Source: Mycobacterium seoulense (GTDB taxonomy: Bacteria > Actinomycetota > Actinomycetes > Mycobacteriales > Mycobacteriaceae). From it: 64,000 nt of DNA. The stretch covers positions 62,001-126,000 of the forward strand of contig NZ_AP022582.1 in the NCBI RefSeq assembly GCF_010731595.1, in the 5' to 3' direction. Made by a program: the position numbers and the translations under genes. Each line of letters opens with the position of its first letter. Positions within the stretch are counted from its first letter, which is position 1. Positions 34,982 to 46,626 of the stretch are shown here, one piece after another. Below the pieces are notes generated by a model. The model was given only the letters and a program-made list of their open reading frames with translations, was not told where the DNA came from and searched no databases.

Positions 34982-36190
34982 TCACTTTTCTAGGAGGTCG
35001 GGCTGCTGGAGCAGCTCGTTGATGGCGGCGAGGAACAGCGCGCCCCGGTGCCCGTCGCTGGCGCGGTGGTCGGCGGCGAGCGTGGCCTGAACCGTCGTGA
35101 CGACCCGGATCCCGCCGTCGATGACGCAGACCCGCTCGGCCGGCTGGCCGAAGCCGACGATCGCGACCTGCGGCGGGTAGATGACGCCGAAGACGGCGTC
35201 GACGCCCTGGTCGCCGAGGTTGGTGACCGTGATGGTCGGGTCCGACATCTCCGAACTGCGCAGCGAGAAGGACCGCGCCCGGGCCACCAGATCGGTGAGG
35301 TCGCCCATCAACTCGTCCAGCTTCTTCTCCGGGACGTCGTGGATGGCCGGCGCGACGAGGCCCCCGCCCCGCAGCGAGATGCCGACACCGACGTGAACTC
35401 CGGTGGCGGGCTCGAACCCCGCTTCCCGCCAGAATCCGTTGAACTCGGCGAACCGCTGGGCGGCGACACCGACGGCCTTCAGGAGCAGGACGGCCGGCAA
35501 CACCCGTTCGTCGATGGACCGCTGCGCGTTCCTGGTCGTCAGCCAGGACAGCGCCTTTTCCAGCATGATCTCTTCGGAGAGATAGTAGTGCGGGATCTCC
35601 CGCTTCGACCGGCTCATCGCCGCGGCGATCGACTTTCGCATCTGCGCCGCGCGGTCGGCCGCCGTCGGCTTGGCCCCGGGCTGCGCGGCCGGCTTGGGCG
35701 CGACCGGCTTGGCCGCGGCCGCGTGCTCGACGTCGTTGATGGTGACGGCGCCCTGCGGTCCGGTGCCGCTCACCGCGTCGATGTCGACCCCGAGCGACGT
35801 CGCCAGCCGGCGCGCGGCGGGCGAGACCCAGCGGCGCCGCCCGGCGGCGGCCGGGGGAGCGCTGGGGGCCGGCGGCGGCTTCGGCGGCGCTGCCGCCGGT
35901 TTGGCGGGGGCCTGCGTCGACGGGCGGGGCACGGGCTGCTTCTCCGCCTGCTCGCCGGGCTCCGCCAGCGTGGCCAATGTCGTTCCCACCTGGACGGTTT
36001 CGCCGATCGGCACGACGAGCTCGTTGACGATGCCCTCCTGCCAGCATTCGACCTCGACCGCGGCCTTGGTGGTCTCGACGATCGCCACGACCTGGCCGCG
36101 AGTGACCTTGTCCCCGGGTTTGACCAGCCACTCGTTGAGGGTGCCCTCATCCATGTCGGAGCCGAGTGAGGGCATCTTGAATTCGATCAC
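34982..36190 (-). CDS. pdhC: Pyruvate dehydrogenase E2, dihydrolipoamide acetyltransferase
   Basis: 402 residues from GTG overlapping the pdhB stop. One lipoyl domain (1-75) has its lipoyl-lysine in [10 protein letters not shown]. An Ala/Pro-rich linker (about 80-130) leads to the E1/E3-binding domain ([17 protein letters not shown]...GPQGAV). A second linker precedes the catalytic acetyltransferase domain, with the active His in ADHRASDG. A single lipoyl domain is typical of actinobacterial branched-chain/pyruvate E2s. No E3 gene is in the window. It could also act on branched-chain 2-oxoacids. Confidence 0.92.
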   Translation of the reverse strand: MIEFKMPSLGSDMDEGTLNEWLVKPGDKVTRGQVVAIVETTKAAVEVECWQEGIVNELVVPIGETVQVGTTLATLAEPGEQAEKQPVPRPSTQAPAKPAAAPPKPPPAPSAPPAAAGRRRWVSPAARRLATSLGVDIDAVSGTGPQGAVTINDVEHAAAAKPVAPKPAAQPGAKPTAADRAAQMRKSIAAAMSRSKREIPHYYLSEEIMLEKALSWLTTRNAQRSIDERVLPAVLLLKAVGVAAQRFAEFNGFWREAGFEPATGVHVGVGISLRGGGLVAPAIHDVPEKKLDELMGDLTDLVARARSFSLRSSEMSDPTITVTNLGDQGVDAVFGVIYPPQVAIVGFGQPAERVCVIDGGIRVVTTVQATLAADHRASDGHRGALFLAAINELLQQPDLLEK

Positions 36191-37164
36191 GACCGTTCTC
36201 CGAACAGGCTCTGCACGGCGGCGACGATCTTATGGGCCTGGGGCAGGGCGGCCTCTTCGAGGTGCTTGGCGTAGGGCATGGGCACTTCGTTGCTGCACAC
36301 CCGGGCCACCGGCGCATCGAGGTCGTAGAACGCGCCCTCCATCACGCGTGCCGTGACCTCCGCGGCCAGGCTGCCGGTGCGCCACGCCTCGTCGACCACC
36401 ACCGCGCGATGCGTCTTGCGCACGGAGTCCAGGATGGTGGCGTCGTCGAGGGGACGCAGCACACGCAGATCGATGACCTCGCAGTCGATTCCGGCCAGCG
36501 AGAGCTCGTTGGCGGCGTCGAGCGTCTTGGGCAGGCTCCCGCCGTAGGTGATCAGGCTGACGTCGGCGCCGCTGCGGCGGACCGCCGCCCGCGAGATGTC
36601 GGTCGGCGCGAGAGCGTCGACGTCCGTCGAGGTGTTGTAGAGCTGGACGTGTTCGAAGATCACCACCGGGTCCGGGTCGGCCAGGGCCGGACCGAGCATG
36701 CCGTACCCGTCCTCGACGGTGGCCGGGGCGAGGACCTTGATGCCGGGGATGTGGGCGTACCACGGCTCGAGGCTGTGCGAGTGCTGGGCGCCGAGCTGGC
36801 GCCCGGCGCCCGTCGCCATCCGGACGACGATCGGCACCGAGAACTGCCCGCCGGACATATGACGCAGGGCCGCGGCGGTATTGACGATCTGATCGAGCGC
36901 CAACAGGCTGAAGTTCACCGTCATGACTTCCACGATCGGTCGCAACCCGTTCAGCGCCGCGCCGATCCCGATGCCGACGAAGCCCAATTCCGAAAGCGGC
37001 GTGTCCCGAACGCGATCGGGGCCGAATTCCTCGAGCAGGCCCTTGGAGGCTGCGTATGTTCCCCCATACCGCCCGACGTCCTCGCCCATCAGCACCACGC
37101 GCGGGTCGTCACGCAGGGCGTCGCGCAGCGCGTCGTGGACTGCGGTCCGGTAGCTGGTCTTCAT
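36187..37164 (-). CDS. pdhB: Pyruvate (2-oxoacid) dehydrogenase E1 beta
   Basis: 325 residues; the ATG at 37164 overlaps the pdhA stop by 4 bases. Transketolase-type pyrimidine-binding domain with [13 protein letters not shown] and [14 protein letters not shown], then the C-terminal domain with [15 protein letters not shown]. Together with PdhA it decarboxylates a 2-oxoacid via thiamine diphosphate. Overlaps at both ends show tight coupling within acs-pdhA-pdhB-pdhC. Confidence 0.93.
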   Translation of the reverse strand: MKTSYRTAVHDALRDALRDDPRVVLMGEDVGRYGGTYAASKGLLEEFGPDRVRDTPLSELGFVGIGIGAALNGLRPIVEVMTVNFSLLALDQIVNTAAALRHMSGGQFSVPIVVRMATGAGRQLGAQHSHSLEPWYAHIPGIKVLAPATVEDGYGMLGPALADPDPVVIFEHVQLYNTSTDVDALAPTDISRAAVRRSGADVSLITYGGSLPKTLDAANELSLAGIDCEVIDLRVLRPLDDATILDSVRKTHRAVVVDEAWRTGSLAAEVTARVMEGAFYDLDAPVARVCSNEVPMPYAKHLEEAALPQAHKIVAAVQSLFGERS

Positions 37165-38128
37165 CGCACCGCCTCTTCCGTCAGCACGTCGCGTTCCAAA
37201 TCCGCCACGTCCTCCCAGGTTCCGGCGTCGGCGAACGCCACCGCCTCCTCGATCTCGGTGGCGGCCGCGTCCTCGATCGCGCGCACGTCGGCGTCGGACA
37301 GCGTGCCATCGCCCAAGCACTTCTCGGTGAACGCCTGGATCGGGTCGCGCTCGCGCCACCGTTCGACCTCGGCCTTGTCCCGGTACAGTTCCGGGTCGAA
37401 CATCGAATGCGCGCGGAACCGGTAGGTGCGGAATTCGATGAAGAACGGGCCGCCGGTGTCGCGGACGTGGTCGACGCCCTGCTGCGCGGCCGCATGGCAC
37501 GCCTCGACATCCATGCCGTCGACGGCCAGCGTGGGGACTCGGTAGGCGGCCGCCTTGACGGTGAGGTCGGTCTGCGACTGGGCCCGGTCGAGCGCGGTGC
37601 CCATCGCGTAAAGGTTGTTCTCGCAACAGAACAGCACCGGCAGGTTCCACAGCGCCGCCATGTTCAACGACTCGTGAAACGCGCCTTCGGCCACCGCGCC
37701 GTCGCCGAAGTAGCAGGCGGTCACCCGCTTCTGCTGCAGCATGGCGTCGGCCAGCGCGATGCCCACCGCGAGCGGCAGGCCGCCGGCCACGATCGCGTTG
37801 CCGCCGTAGAACCGCCTGGCCGCGTCGAACAGGTGCATCGAACCGCCCCGGCCGCGCGAGCAGCCCTCCTGCTTGCCGAACATCTCGGCCATGATCGAGG
37901 GCATCGGGATGCCGCGCAGCAGCGCGTGCGCGTGCTCGCGGTAGGTCGCGACCACCGCGTCGTCGTCGGCGAGCGCGCGCAGCGACCCGGCGGCCACGGC
38001 CTCCTCACCGACGTACAGGTGGAGGAATCCGCGAATCTTGGCCGCGCTGTAGAGTTCCGCGCACTTCTCCTCCATGCGTCGCACGCGGACCATGTCCGAC
38101 AGGAGCTCGTGGGCGAGTTTGGTATCGG

Positions 38129-38132
<4 letters not shown>
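37161..38132 (-). CDS. pdhA: Pyruvate (2-oxoacid) dehydrogenase E1 alpha
   Basis: 323 residues; ATG overlapping the acs stop by 4 bases. The thiamine diphosphate motif runs from [15 protein letters not shown] to CENN. The phosphorylation-loop-like region [13 protein letters not shown] is present as in E1 alpha of PDH. The protein is close to the shortest E1 alpha type. Substrate (pyruvate versus branched-chain) is not certain. Confidence 0.93.
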
Positions 38133-39928
<1,796 letters not shown>

Positions 39929-40025
39929 AACAGGGTCCTCAGGGGTGCGTGGGTCGTCTTCATCGTTTGCTCCGCGGCGACGGCGCAATAGAGACAAAGG
40001 TCATCAGTCGCGGCGGCCGTCCCGC

Positions 40026-40039
40026 GGGCCCTATGACCC
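40026..40039. promoter_or_regulatory. DosR-box-like site GGGCCCTATGACCC
   Basis: Reads GGGTCATAGGGCCC on the minus strand, 98 bases upstream of acs. Lies beside the stronger 40046 site in a divergent promoter. Confidence 0.5.
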
Positions 40040-40045
40040 GACCCA

Positions 40046-40061
40046 GGGGACCAAGGACCCT
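40046..40061 (+). promoter_or_regulatory. DosR box GGGGACCAAGGACCCT
   Basis: Same 16 bases as at 30225. It is 56 bases before the nitroreductase start and 118 from the divergent acs start, so it could serve both. Confidence 0.65.
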
Positions 40062-40116
40062 GGCGCGCGTTGCCCGCATGCCCGAGGGTCCAAGTAAGAC
40101 AGGAGAGGCGACGGCA

Positions 40117-41094
40117 ATGACCCCAACGATGGTCGACAACAAAGTGCTCACCCGTGGGGTGGAGCTCGCGTGCCGGGCACCCTCGCTGCACAACAGCCAG
40201 CCTTGGCGATGGATCGCCGGCGGTCCGACCGTCGACCTCTTCGCCGACCCCGGCCGCGTGGTGCCCTCGGCCGACAGCTCGGGCCGCGAGTCGATCATCA
40301 GCTGCGGCGCGGTGCTCGATCACTTCCGGGTCGCGATGGCCGCCGAGGGGTGGGAGACCGAGGTAGACGAGTTTCCCAATCCCAACAACCTCGATCACCT
40401 GGCCGCGATCGACTTCGCCACCGCCGACTACGTCGGCGTAGCCCGACGAGACCGCGCCGCGGCGATCGTGCGCCGCAGGACCGACCGGCGCCCGTTCGGT
40501 GCGCCCAGGGGTTGGGCGTCGTTCGAGCCGGTGCTGCGCAGCGCCTTCGACCCCGACCTGGCCCGCCTCGACGTACTGGCCGACGACGCACGGCCGCGGC
40601 TGGTCGAGGCCGCCCGCCTCAACGAGGCGTTGCGCCGCTACGACGACGACTATCAGCACGAATTACGTTGGTGGACGGCGCCGGGCAGGCACGACGACGG
40701 CATACCCGAAGCGCTGGTGAACCAGACGCGCGCCGTCGACGTGAACCGCCAGTTTCCCGACGAGGAGCACACCCGCGCGAGTTCGGCGGGTCCTCAGGAT
40801 CAGGCGAAGGTGCTCGTGCTGTCCACACCCGGGGACAGCCGTGCGGACGCCTTCGGCTGCGGCCAGGCGCTTTCGGCGGTCCTGCTGGAGTGCACCATAG
40901 CCGGCTTCGCGACCTGCACCGTGACGCACGTGACGGAGCTGCGACCCAGCCGGAACATGATTTTCGAACTCATCCCCGATGCCGAAGCGGTACCCCAGGT
41001 ATTGATCCGCGTCGGCGCCGCACCCCCGGGCCGGGGGGCTCCGGAACCGACTCCGCGGCGGGGGATAAGCGACGTCTTGGAGATGCGCCAATAG
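40117..41094 (+). CDS. Acg-family nitroreductase (Rv2032-like position)
   Basis: 325 residues; ATG with AGGAGAGG upstream. Signature CRAPSLHNSQPWRW, ISCGAVLDHFRVAMAAEGW, VRRRTDRRPFG, and C-terminal PQVLIRVGAAPP. In Mtb acg (Rv2032) sits next to hspX-Rv2030c-pfkB-Rv2028c; here the orthologous Rv2030c cluster begins 736 bases downstream, so this is the positional counterpart of acg. FMN binding expected; a flavin-sequestering rather than reductase role is possible. Confidence 0.92.
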   Translation: MTPTMVDNKVLTRGVELACRAPSLHNSQPWRWIAGGPTVDLFADPGRVVPSADSSGRESIISCGAVLDHFRVAMAAEGWETEVDEFPNPNNLDHLAAIDFATADYVGVARRDRAAAIVRRRTDRRPFGAPRGWASFEPVLRSAFDPDLARLDVLADDARPRLVEAARLNEALRRYDDDYQHELRWWTAPGRHDDGIPEALVNQTRAVDVNRQFPDEEHTRASSAGPQDQAKVLVLSTPGDSRADAFGCGQALSAVLLECTIAGFATCTVTHVTELRPSRNMIFELIPDAEAVPQVLIRVGAAPPGRGAPEPTPRRGISDVLEMRQ

Positions 41095-41136
41095 TACGAG
41101 TCCGGTTACGCCCCAATACTTTTGAAGGGAGACGAC

Positions 41137-41406
41137 ATGCACGCCAATAAGGGGGACTGGCTCGTCATCAAGAGCGGAACGATCGGCCGCCCGGATGTGC
41201 GCGGGTTGATCACCTCGGTGCGTTCGCCGAACGGTGAACCGCCCTACCGCGTCCGGTGGCTGGCCACCGGGGAGGAAGCAACCGTGTTCCCGGGCCCCGA
41301 CGCGATCATCGTCACGGCCGCGGAGCAGAAAGCCGCCGACGAGCGGGCCCTGTCCCGGTTCACCGCGATACAGGCCGCCATCCGGGACCGGGCTCGGGGC
41401 GCGTAG
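41137..41406 (+). CDS. DUF1918 protein, Rv0569-like
   Basis: 89 residues; ATG with AAGGGA upstream. The sequence KGDWLVIKSGTIGRPDVRGL, PPYRVRWLATG and FPGPDAIIV is the small beta-barrel DUF1918. It closely resembles recalled Rv0569, a DosR-regulon gene, and Rv2302. Function is unknown; the SH3-like barrel may bind nucleic acid. It follows the nitroreductase on the same strand and is probably co-transcribed. Confidence 0.88.
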   Translation: MHANKGDWLVIKSGTIGRPDVRGLITSVRSPNGEPPYRVRWLATGEEATVFPGPDAIIVTAAEQKAADERALSRFTAIQAAIRDRARGA

Positions 41407-41414
41407 GAAGCCAA

Positions 41415-41654
41415 ATGCCTTCCACCACAGACGGATGTCCGTCGCCGACCGATTCCGACGTCGACGAGCTCGCGTACACGTTCCTGCACTCGCCGTATGC
41501 CGGCGACACCTATGTCGACTGGTGCCTGGACCGGCGCCTGGAGGGCTTCCTCCGCAACCGTGGGCTGGTCCGTCTGGTCGAGGACGGCGACGCCTACGAC
41601 CTCATCCTCAACCGCGTCATGGTCTACATCGGCGAGCTGCGCCGACGAAGCTGA
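41415..41654 (+). CDS. Small acidic protein of unknown function
   Basis: 79 residues from ATG, 8 bases after the DUF1918 gene. The core VDELAYTFLHSPYAGDTYVDW then LDRRLEGFLRNRGLVRLVEDG reads as a helical globular protein with many aromatic and acidic residues. No signal, membrane or metal motif. I do not recognise a named family. It occupies the place where hspX would stand in the Mtb order, but shows no alpha-crystallin features. Confidence 0.72.
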   Translation: MPSTTDGCPSPTDSDVDELAYTFLHSPYAGDTYVDWCLDRRLEGFLRNRGLVRLVEDGDAYDLILNRVMVYIGELRRRS

Positions 41655-41677
41655 GCCGACGAACGACCCGCAAGCCC

Positions 41678-41692
41678 GGGACTTCGGTCCCT
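41678..41692 (+). promoter_or_regulatory. DosR box GGGACTTCGGTCCCT
   Basis: Almost fully symmetric (GGGAC...GTCCC). It lies 152 bases before the Rv2030c-like start but only about 80 before a short frame with a strong ribosome site at 41772. Confidence 0.7.
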
Positions 41693-41771
41693 ACCGCCGG
41701 TTACGCCGGTGCGGTCGGATGGATTCGTCGAGGTCGATCCGAGGCCAGTCCGAAGACGTGAGGAGATCCCC

Positions 41772-41849
41772 ATGCCCCCCCTCACCGTCCGCCGCCCAGG
41801 CGTAGTCCAACGGGCACTGAACGCGGTGTGTGATGACCAGAGCCGCTGA
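41772..41849 (+). CDS. Short reading frame before Rv2030c-like gene (leader peptide or hspX remnant?)
   Basis: 25 codons starting at an ATG with AGGAG 6 bases upstream, the best ribosome site in the gap. The peptide begins [10 protein letters not shown] and ends DDQSR, overlapping the next start by 20 bases in another frame. It may couple translation to the Rv2030c-like gene. A faint resemblance to the start of Mtb HspX is noted but is too short to prove anything. Confidence 0.3.
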   Translation: MPPLTVRRPGVVQRALNAVCDDQSR

Positions 41850-43875
41850 CGCTGCCCGGCGCTCTTCGCCACGGCGCGTGTTCCGCGACCGCGGTGAGGC
41901 CGGCCGGGTCCTGGCGAACCTCCTCGGCGCCTACCGCGATCGGCCCGATGTGATCGTGCTGGGGCTGGCGCGCGGCGGCATCCCCGTGGCGTGGGAGGTG
42001 GCGGCGGCGCTGCGTGCGCCGTTGGACGCCTTCATCGTGCGCAAGCTCGGCGCCCCCGGCCACGAGGAGTTCGCCGTGGGAGCGTTGGCGAGCGGGGGCC
42101 GCGTCGTGGTCAACGACGACGTCGTGCGGGGTTTGCGGATCACCCCGCAGGAATTACGCGCCGTCGCCGAACGCGAAGGCCGGGAACTGATCCGGCGCGA
42201 GGCCGCCTACCGCGACGGCCGCCCACCCGTGGACGTGGCCGGCAAGACGGTCATCCTTGTCGACGACGGATTGGCCACCGGCGCAAGCATGTCCGCGGCG
42301 GTGCAGGCGCTTCGCGAAGCCGAGCCGGCCCACATCGTCGTCGCCGTGCCGGCAGCGCCCGAGTCGACGTGCCGGGAATTCGCCGGCCTGGTCGACGATG
42401 TCGTATGCGCGAGCATGCCCACCCCGTTCCTCGCGGTCGGGGAGTCGTTCTGGGATTTCCGCCAGGTCACCGACGAGGAGGTGCGCCGGCTGCTGGCCAC
42501 CCCGACGACCGGGGCGCCGACGAGCGCCGCGGCGCACACGCCCGCCGAGCTGATCGACCGGGCGGCCGTCGACGCGCCCGCGGGGGTCCCCCCACGCGAG
42601 ACGCTCGATGAGCTGATCGGCGATGCGCGCATCGTGCTCATCGGTGAAAGCTCGCACGGCACGCACGAGTTCTACCAGGCCCGCGCGGAGATCACGAAGT
42701 GGCTGATCGAGGAGAAGGGTTTCTGCGCCGTCGCGGCCGAGGCCGACTGGCCCGACGCCTACCGGGTGAATCGCTACGTCCGCGGCATCGGGGACGACAC
42801 GAGCGCCGAGGAGGCGTTGAGCGGTTTCGAGCGCTTTCCCGCCTGGATGTGGCGCAACACCGTCGTCCGTGACTTCGTCGAGTGGTTGCGCACCCGAAAC
42901 CGGCGGCACGAGAACAACGGCCAGCGGCAGGCCGGGTTCTACGGACTGGATCTCTACAGCCTGCACCGGTCGATGCACGAGGTGATCGCCTACCTCGACA
43001 AGATCGACCCCAGGGCGGCGGCGCGGGCACGCGAACGCTACGCCTGCTTCGACCACGCCTCGGCGGATGACGGTCAGGCGTACGGGTTCTCGGCGGCCTT
43101 CGGCGCCGGCCCGTCGTGTGAGACCGAAGCGATCGATCAGCTGGTCGACATCCAGCGCAATGCGTTGGCGTATGCGCGCCGCGACGGACTGCTCGCCGAG
43201 GACGAGTTGTTCTACGCCCACCAAAACGCCCAGACGGTGCACAACGCGGAGGTGTACTACCGGGCGATGTTCAGTGGGCGGGTCACCTCGTGGAACCTGC
43301 GGGACAAGCACATGGCGCAGACGCTCGAGGCGCTGCTCAAGCATCTGGACCGCCACCAGCAGGTGCCGTCGGCGCGAATCGTCGTGTGGGCACACAACTC
43401 CCACGTCGGGGATGCGCGCGCCACCGAAGTGTGGTCCGACGGACAGCTCACCCTCGGCCAACTGGTCCGGCAGCGGCACGGCGACGAATCACGTCTGATC
43501 GGCTTCAGCACCTACTCGGGCACGGTCACAGCGGCGAGCGACTGGGGCGGCATCGCCGAACGCAAGGTCGTCCGCCCGGCGCTCAACGGGAGCATCGAAG
43601 AACTCCTGCACGAGACGGGCAGGGGCGAGTTCCTGGTGTCGCCGCACCTGGGCTCGGGGGCCGCGGAGCCGCTGGGCGCGGTCCGGTTGGGGCGCGCCAT
43701 CGGCGTGATCTACCGGCCCGAGACCGAGCGGCAGAGCCACTACTTCCATGTCCGGCCGGCCGACCAGTTCGACGCGATGATTCACATCGACCGATCCCGG
43801 GCGCTGGAACCCTTGGAGGTCACCAGCGTGTGGGTCGCGGGCGAAACGCCCGAAACGTACCCGAGCGGTCTGTAG
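41830..43875 (+). CDS. Phosphoribosyltransferase - erythromycin-esterase-like fusion, Rv2030c-like
   Basis: 681 residues from GTG (ATG follows three bases later), the same length as recalled Rv2030c with high similarity throughout. Residues about 10-215 are a PRTase fold with the PRPP loop in [14 protein letters not shown]. Residues about 245-675 are an erythromycin-esterase-like domain: [44 protein letters not shown] and [15 protein letters not shown], with conserved Glu/His pairs. The substrate is unknown. It is followed at 15 bases by pfkB, as in Mtb. In Mtb it is strongly DosR-induced. Confidence 0.93.
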   Translation: MMTRAADAARRSSPRRVFRDRGEAGRVLANLLGAYRDRPDVIVLGLARGGIPVAWEVAAALRAPLDAFIVRKLGAPGHEEFAVGALASGGRVVVNDDVVRGLRITPQELRAVAEREGRELIRREAAYRDGRPPVDVAGKTVILVDDGLATGASMSAAVQALREAEPAHIVVAVPAAPESTCREFAGLVDDVVCASMPTPFLAVGESFWDFRQVTDEEVRRLLATPTTGAPTSAAAHTPAELIDRAAVDAPAGVPPRETLDELIGDARIVLIGESSHGTHEFYQARAEITKWLIEEKGFCAVAAEADWPDAYRVNRYVRGIGDDTSAEEALSGFERFPAWMWRNTVVRDFVEWLRTRNRRHENNGQRQAGFYGLDLYSLHRSMHEVIAYLDKIDPRAAARARERYACFDHASADDGQAYGFSAAFGAGPSCETEAIDQLVDIQRNALAYARRDGLLAEDELFYAHQNAQTVHNAEVYYRAMFSGRVTSWNLRDKHMAQTLEALLKHLDRHQQVPSARIVVWAHNSHVGDARATEVWSDGQLTLGQLVRQRHGDESRLIGFSTYSGTVTAASDWGGIAERKVVRPALNGSIEELLHETGRGEFLVSPHLGSGAAEPLGAVRLGRAIGVIYRPETERQSHYFHVRPADQFDAMIHIDRSRALEPLEVTSVWVAGETPETYPSGL

Positions 43876-43890
43876 GGGGCAACGAAAGAC

Positions 43891-44895
43891 ATGGAGACGC
43901 CTGCCGAGTGGGGTGAGGACCGCGCGCAGATCGTGACGCTGACCATGAATCCGGCGCTCGACATCACGACGAGCGTCGGCGTGGTGCGGCCGACCGATAA
44001 ATTGCGCTGCTCCGCGACTCGTTACGACCCGGGCGGAGGAGGTATCAACGTGGCCCGGGTCGCGCGGGTCCTGGGAGCCTCGGTGCTGGCGGTGTTTCCC
44101 GCGGGCGGCTCGCACGGCGGGCTCGTCACGAGCCTGCTCAGCGACGCGGAGGTGCCGTTCCGGCGGATTCCGATCAGCGCGCAGACGCGGGAGAGCTTCA
44201 CGGTCAACGAGACCAGCACCGGCCAGCAATACCGGTTCGTCCTGCCGGGCCCGGAGCTGACCGTTGCGGAGCAGGAGCGGTGCCTCGACCTGCTGAAGAT
44301 CGCGGCCGAATCGGCCGGCTTCGTCGTGGCAAGCGGCAGCCTGCCGCCGGGTGTGCCGGCCGACTATTACCAGGGCGTCGCCGATATCTGCCAACAGCTG
44401 GGCGTGCCACTCATTTTGGATACGTCCGGCGGCGGCTTGCAGCACATCTCCTCCGGGGTGTTTCTGCTCAAGGCGAGCGTGCGGGAACTCAGGGAATGCG
44501 TCGGCCGCCGGCTCGCCACCGAGCCAGAGCAGTTCGCCGCCGCCCACGAGCTGATCGAGAGTGGTCGCGCACAAGTGGTGGTGGTATCCCTCGGTCCTTA
44601 CGGGGCGCTGTTGGCGACACGCCACACCAGCCACCGGTTTTCGGCGATACCGATGCGCGGCGGCAGCGGCGTCGGTGCGGGCGACGCGATGGTTGCCGCG
44701 ATCACCGTGGCCCTCAGTCGCGGCTGGCCGCTGGCGAAGTCCGTGCGATTCGGAATCGCCGCCGGCACCGCGAAGCTGATGACCCCCGGCACGGAGGTCT
44801 GCGAGCGCGCCGACGTGGAGCGGTTGTTCGACCTCGTCGGCGAGCCCAACGACGTCACCGACATCGGGACGAACGGCATCCGGGCTGAGGCCTAA
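43891..44895 (+). CDS. pfkB: PfkB-family sugar kinase, Rv2029c-like (phosphofructokinase B)
   Basis: 334 residues. Ribokinase-superfamily signatures: TLTMNPALDITTSV, the substrate-binding YDPGGGGINVARV, and the C-terminal GSGVGAGDAMVAAI with the catalytic Asp. The family phosphorylates fructose-6-phosphate or tagatose-type sugars. Order Rv2030c-pfkB-USP equals that of Mtb Rv2030c-Rv2029c-Rv2028c. A DosR-box-like site sits just at its stop codon, ahead of the next USP. Confidence 0.93.
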   Translation: METPAEWGEDRAQIVTLTMNPALDITTSVGVVRPTDKLRCSATRYDPGGGGINVARVARVLGASVLAVFPAGGSHGGLVTSLLSDAEVPFRRIPISAQTRESFTVNETSTGQQYRFVLPGPELTVAEQERCLDLLKIAAESAGFVVASGSLPPGVPADYYQGVADICQQLGVPLILDTSGGGLQHISSGVFLLKASVRELRECVGRRLATEPEQFAAAHELIESGRAQVVVVSLGPYGALLATRHTSHRFSAIPMRGGSGVGAGDAMVAAITVALSRGWPLAKSVRFGIAAGTAKLMTPGTEVCERADVERLFDLVGEPNDVTDIGTNGIRAEA

Positions 44896-44903
44896 CGGCC
44901 CCT
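44887..44903 (+). promoter_or_regulatory. DosR-box-like site AGGCCTAACGGCCCC
   Basis: Belongs to the TAACGGCCC variant also found at 49167 and 58228. It spans the pfkB stop, 62 bases before the USP start, and could be a second entry point for USP-USP-dosR-dosS. Confidence 0.45.
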
Positions 44904-44964
44904 CCGCGACGGATGCGGGGCGCAATACCCTGACAGCAGCGATGAGAATCAATCAGGAGCCGAC

Positions 44965-45735
44965 ATGACGGAGCTGGACGCGAAGTCGGTGGTCGTGGGC
45001 ATCAACGGCTCGCAAGCCGCGGTGAACGCCGCCAAATGGGCGGTCGACGAGGCGGTGAGCCGGCAACTGCCCCTGCGCCTCGTGTATGTCATCGCCGGCC
45101 GCGAGGCGCCGGGCGGGTCGGCGCCCACTTCCGAATGGGCACTCGAGCGCGCGGAAGTGGCGCTGTCGCAGGCCGAGTGGGCCCTGCAGAGGGTGGCGAA
45201 GCCGGTCGACGTGGAGACCGCGATCCTCTCGGGGGACCCGGCGCAGGTGCTGGTGGGCCAGTCCCAGGACGCGGCGCTGGTCTGCGTCGGCACCGCCAGG
45301 CGCGGCTGGGCCTCCGACGGGCTGTTGGGCCCCACCGCGGCGGGTCTGGTGGCACACGCGCACTGCCCGGTGGCCGTCATCCGCACCAATCCCGACGGAT
45401 CGCCGACGCAGCTTGGCGTGATCGCCGTGGTGCTCAACGACGACCCCGACAACGACGAGGTCGTGCACCAGGCCATGGAGGAGGGGCGGCGTCGCCACGC
45501 CACCGTGCGCCAGATCGACCGGCGACTCAACAGCTGGGTCCGCCGCTATCCGGATGTCCACGTGCAGACCGTCGCGGCGGGGACCGGTGCGAAATCCGGC
45601 GAAAAGCCGGGTGGCGCAATTGAACTGGCGGTGGTGGGCAGCGCCGACGCCGACGAGATGGTGGGGCTGGCCACGCCGAACTGCCATCCGATCGTCGGCT
45701 ATCCCGACTGCTCGGTACTTGTGGTCCGCCACTAA
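44965..45735 (+). CDS. Universal stress protein, Rv2028c-like
   Basis: 256 residues. First half: VVVGINGSQAAVNAAKWAVDEAVS and a nucleotide loop in which the last glycine-serine is GPT (GLLGPTAAG), so ATP binding may be weakened. Second half is degenerate, ending GYPDCSVLVVRH. Positional equivalent of Rv2028c after pfkB. Ribosome site AGGAG upstream. The next USP begins 8 bases downstream. Confidence 0.92.
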   Translation: MTELDAKSVVVGINGSQAAVNAAKWAVDEAVSRQLPLRLVYVIAGREAPGGSAPTSEWALERAEVALSQAEWALQRVAKPVDVETAILSGDPAQVLVGQSQDAALVCVGTARRGWASDGLLGPTAAGLVAHAHCPVAVIRTNPDGSPTQLGVIAVVLNDDPDNDEVVHQAMEEGRRRHATVRQIDRRLNSWVRRYPDVHVQTVAAGTGAKSGEKPGGAIELAVVGSADADEMVGLATPNCHPIVGYPDCSVLVVRH

Positions 45736-45742
45736 GAGACCG

Positions 45743-46567
45743 ATGTCCGAGTCAGCCAGGACCCAGTCGATCGTCGCCGGCATCGATGGCTCCAAGGCGG
45801 CGATCCGCGCGGCCCTGTGGGCGGTCGACGAGGCGGTGAGTCGGGGCGTTCCGCTGCGTCTCCTGCACGCGACCGAGCGCGACGACGCCCCCGAACACGC
45901 GGAACTGGCGGTTCGCCAGGCGGTGACGGCGGTCCGGGCGGCGGGCAAGCCGGTGCTGATCGAGACGGAGGTCGTCGCCGGGCCCGCGGTCGGGTCGCTG
46001 ATCCGCTCGTCGGCGTCGGCGGCCATGGTCTGCGTGGGAGCCGTGGGATTGCGGCACTTCCAACCGGGCCGGGTCGGCTCCACGGCCGCGGCCCTGGCCG
46101 TGTCCGCGCGCTGCCCGGTGGGGATCGTCCGTGGCCGAGACGGTCACCGCCCGCAACCCGGGGACAAAGCCATCGTCGAGATCGACGGGTCCGCGGACCC
46201 TCATCTGCTCGATGCCGCCATCGACGAGGCCCTGCTGCGTGGCGCCCGCCTGGAGGCGGTCATTTCGCGACGGATCGGCCCGGTGGAGCGCGGTCTGGGG
46301 GTCAGCGAGGCCGATCGCCAGGCGCTCGCCGACCTGGAACGCCGGCTGGCCCTGTGGAAGCGGCGCCATCCGCAGCTGCGGCTCGAGCCGGTCGCGGTGC
46401 ACGTCGGTCTGCTGGAATACCTGGCCGGCCCGCGCGGGCCGGCCGGCTTGGTGATTGTCGGCGCCCACAATCGTGCGCATGTCGCCGAACTCGTCGGACC
46501 GGTCGGCAGCTCGGTCATGCAGGACGCCAACTGTTCGCTGTTGGTCGTCAATCGGCAACACTTGTGA
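45743..46567 (+). CDS. Universal stress protein, Rv3134c-like
   Basis: 274 residues, ATG 8 bases after the previous USP. First half: IVAGIDGSKAAIRAALWAVDEAVS and a complete glycine loop (GLRHFQPGRVGST). Second half diverges, with a long charged helix and ending DANCSLLVVN. It stands directly before dosR, the position Rv3134c holds in the Mtb Rv3134c-dosR-dosS operon. Here it has no space for its own promoter, so dosR expression depends on upstream boxes. Confidence 0.92.
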   Translation: MSESARTQSIVAGIDGSKAAIRAALWAVDEAVSRGVPLRLLHATERDDAPEHAELAVRQAVTAVRAAGKPVLIETEVVAGPAVGSLIRSSASAAMVCVGAVGLRHFQPGRVGSTAAALAVSARCPVGIVRGRDGHRPQPGDKAIVEIDGSADPHLLDAAIDEALLRGARLEAVISRRIGPVERGLGVSEADRQALADLERRLALWKRRHPQLRLEPVAVHVGLLEYLAGPRGPAGLVIVGAHNRAHVAELVGPVGSSVMQDANCSLLVVNRQHL

Positions 46568-46598
46568 GCTTGGACGATGATGAATATGTGATATTGAA

Positions 46599-46610
46599 GG
46601 TCCTATGACC
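46599..46610. promoter_or_regulatory. Inverted repeat GGTC-CTAT-GACC before dosR
   Basis: Perfect 4-base arms, 16 bases before the dosR ATG and overlapping the zone where a ribosome would load. Similar to the half-site CCCTATGACCC at 40029. Could be an atypical DosR site for feedback; weak evidence. Confidence 0.3.
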
Positions 46611-46626
46611 GGCGAAAGGGCTCGTA

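Noticed and set aside
41415..41654. Reading the 79-residue protein as a diverged HspX
   Set aside because: It has no alpha-crystallin pattern (no GxLxI or ELPGVD-like motif) and is far shorter; only its position is similar.
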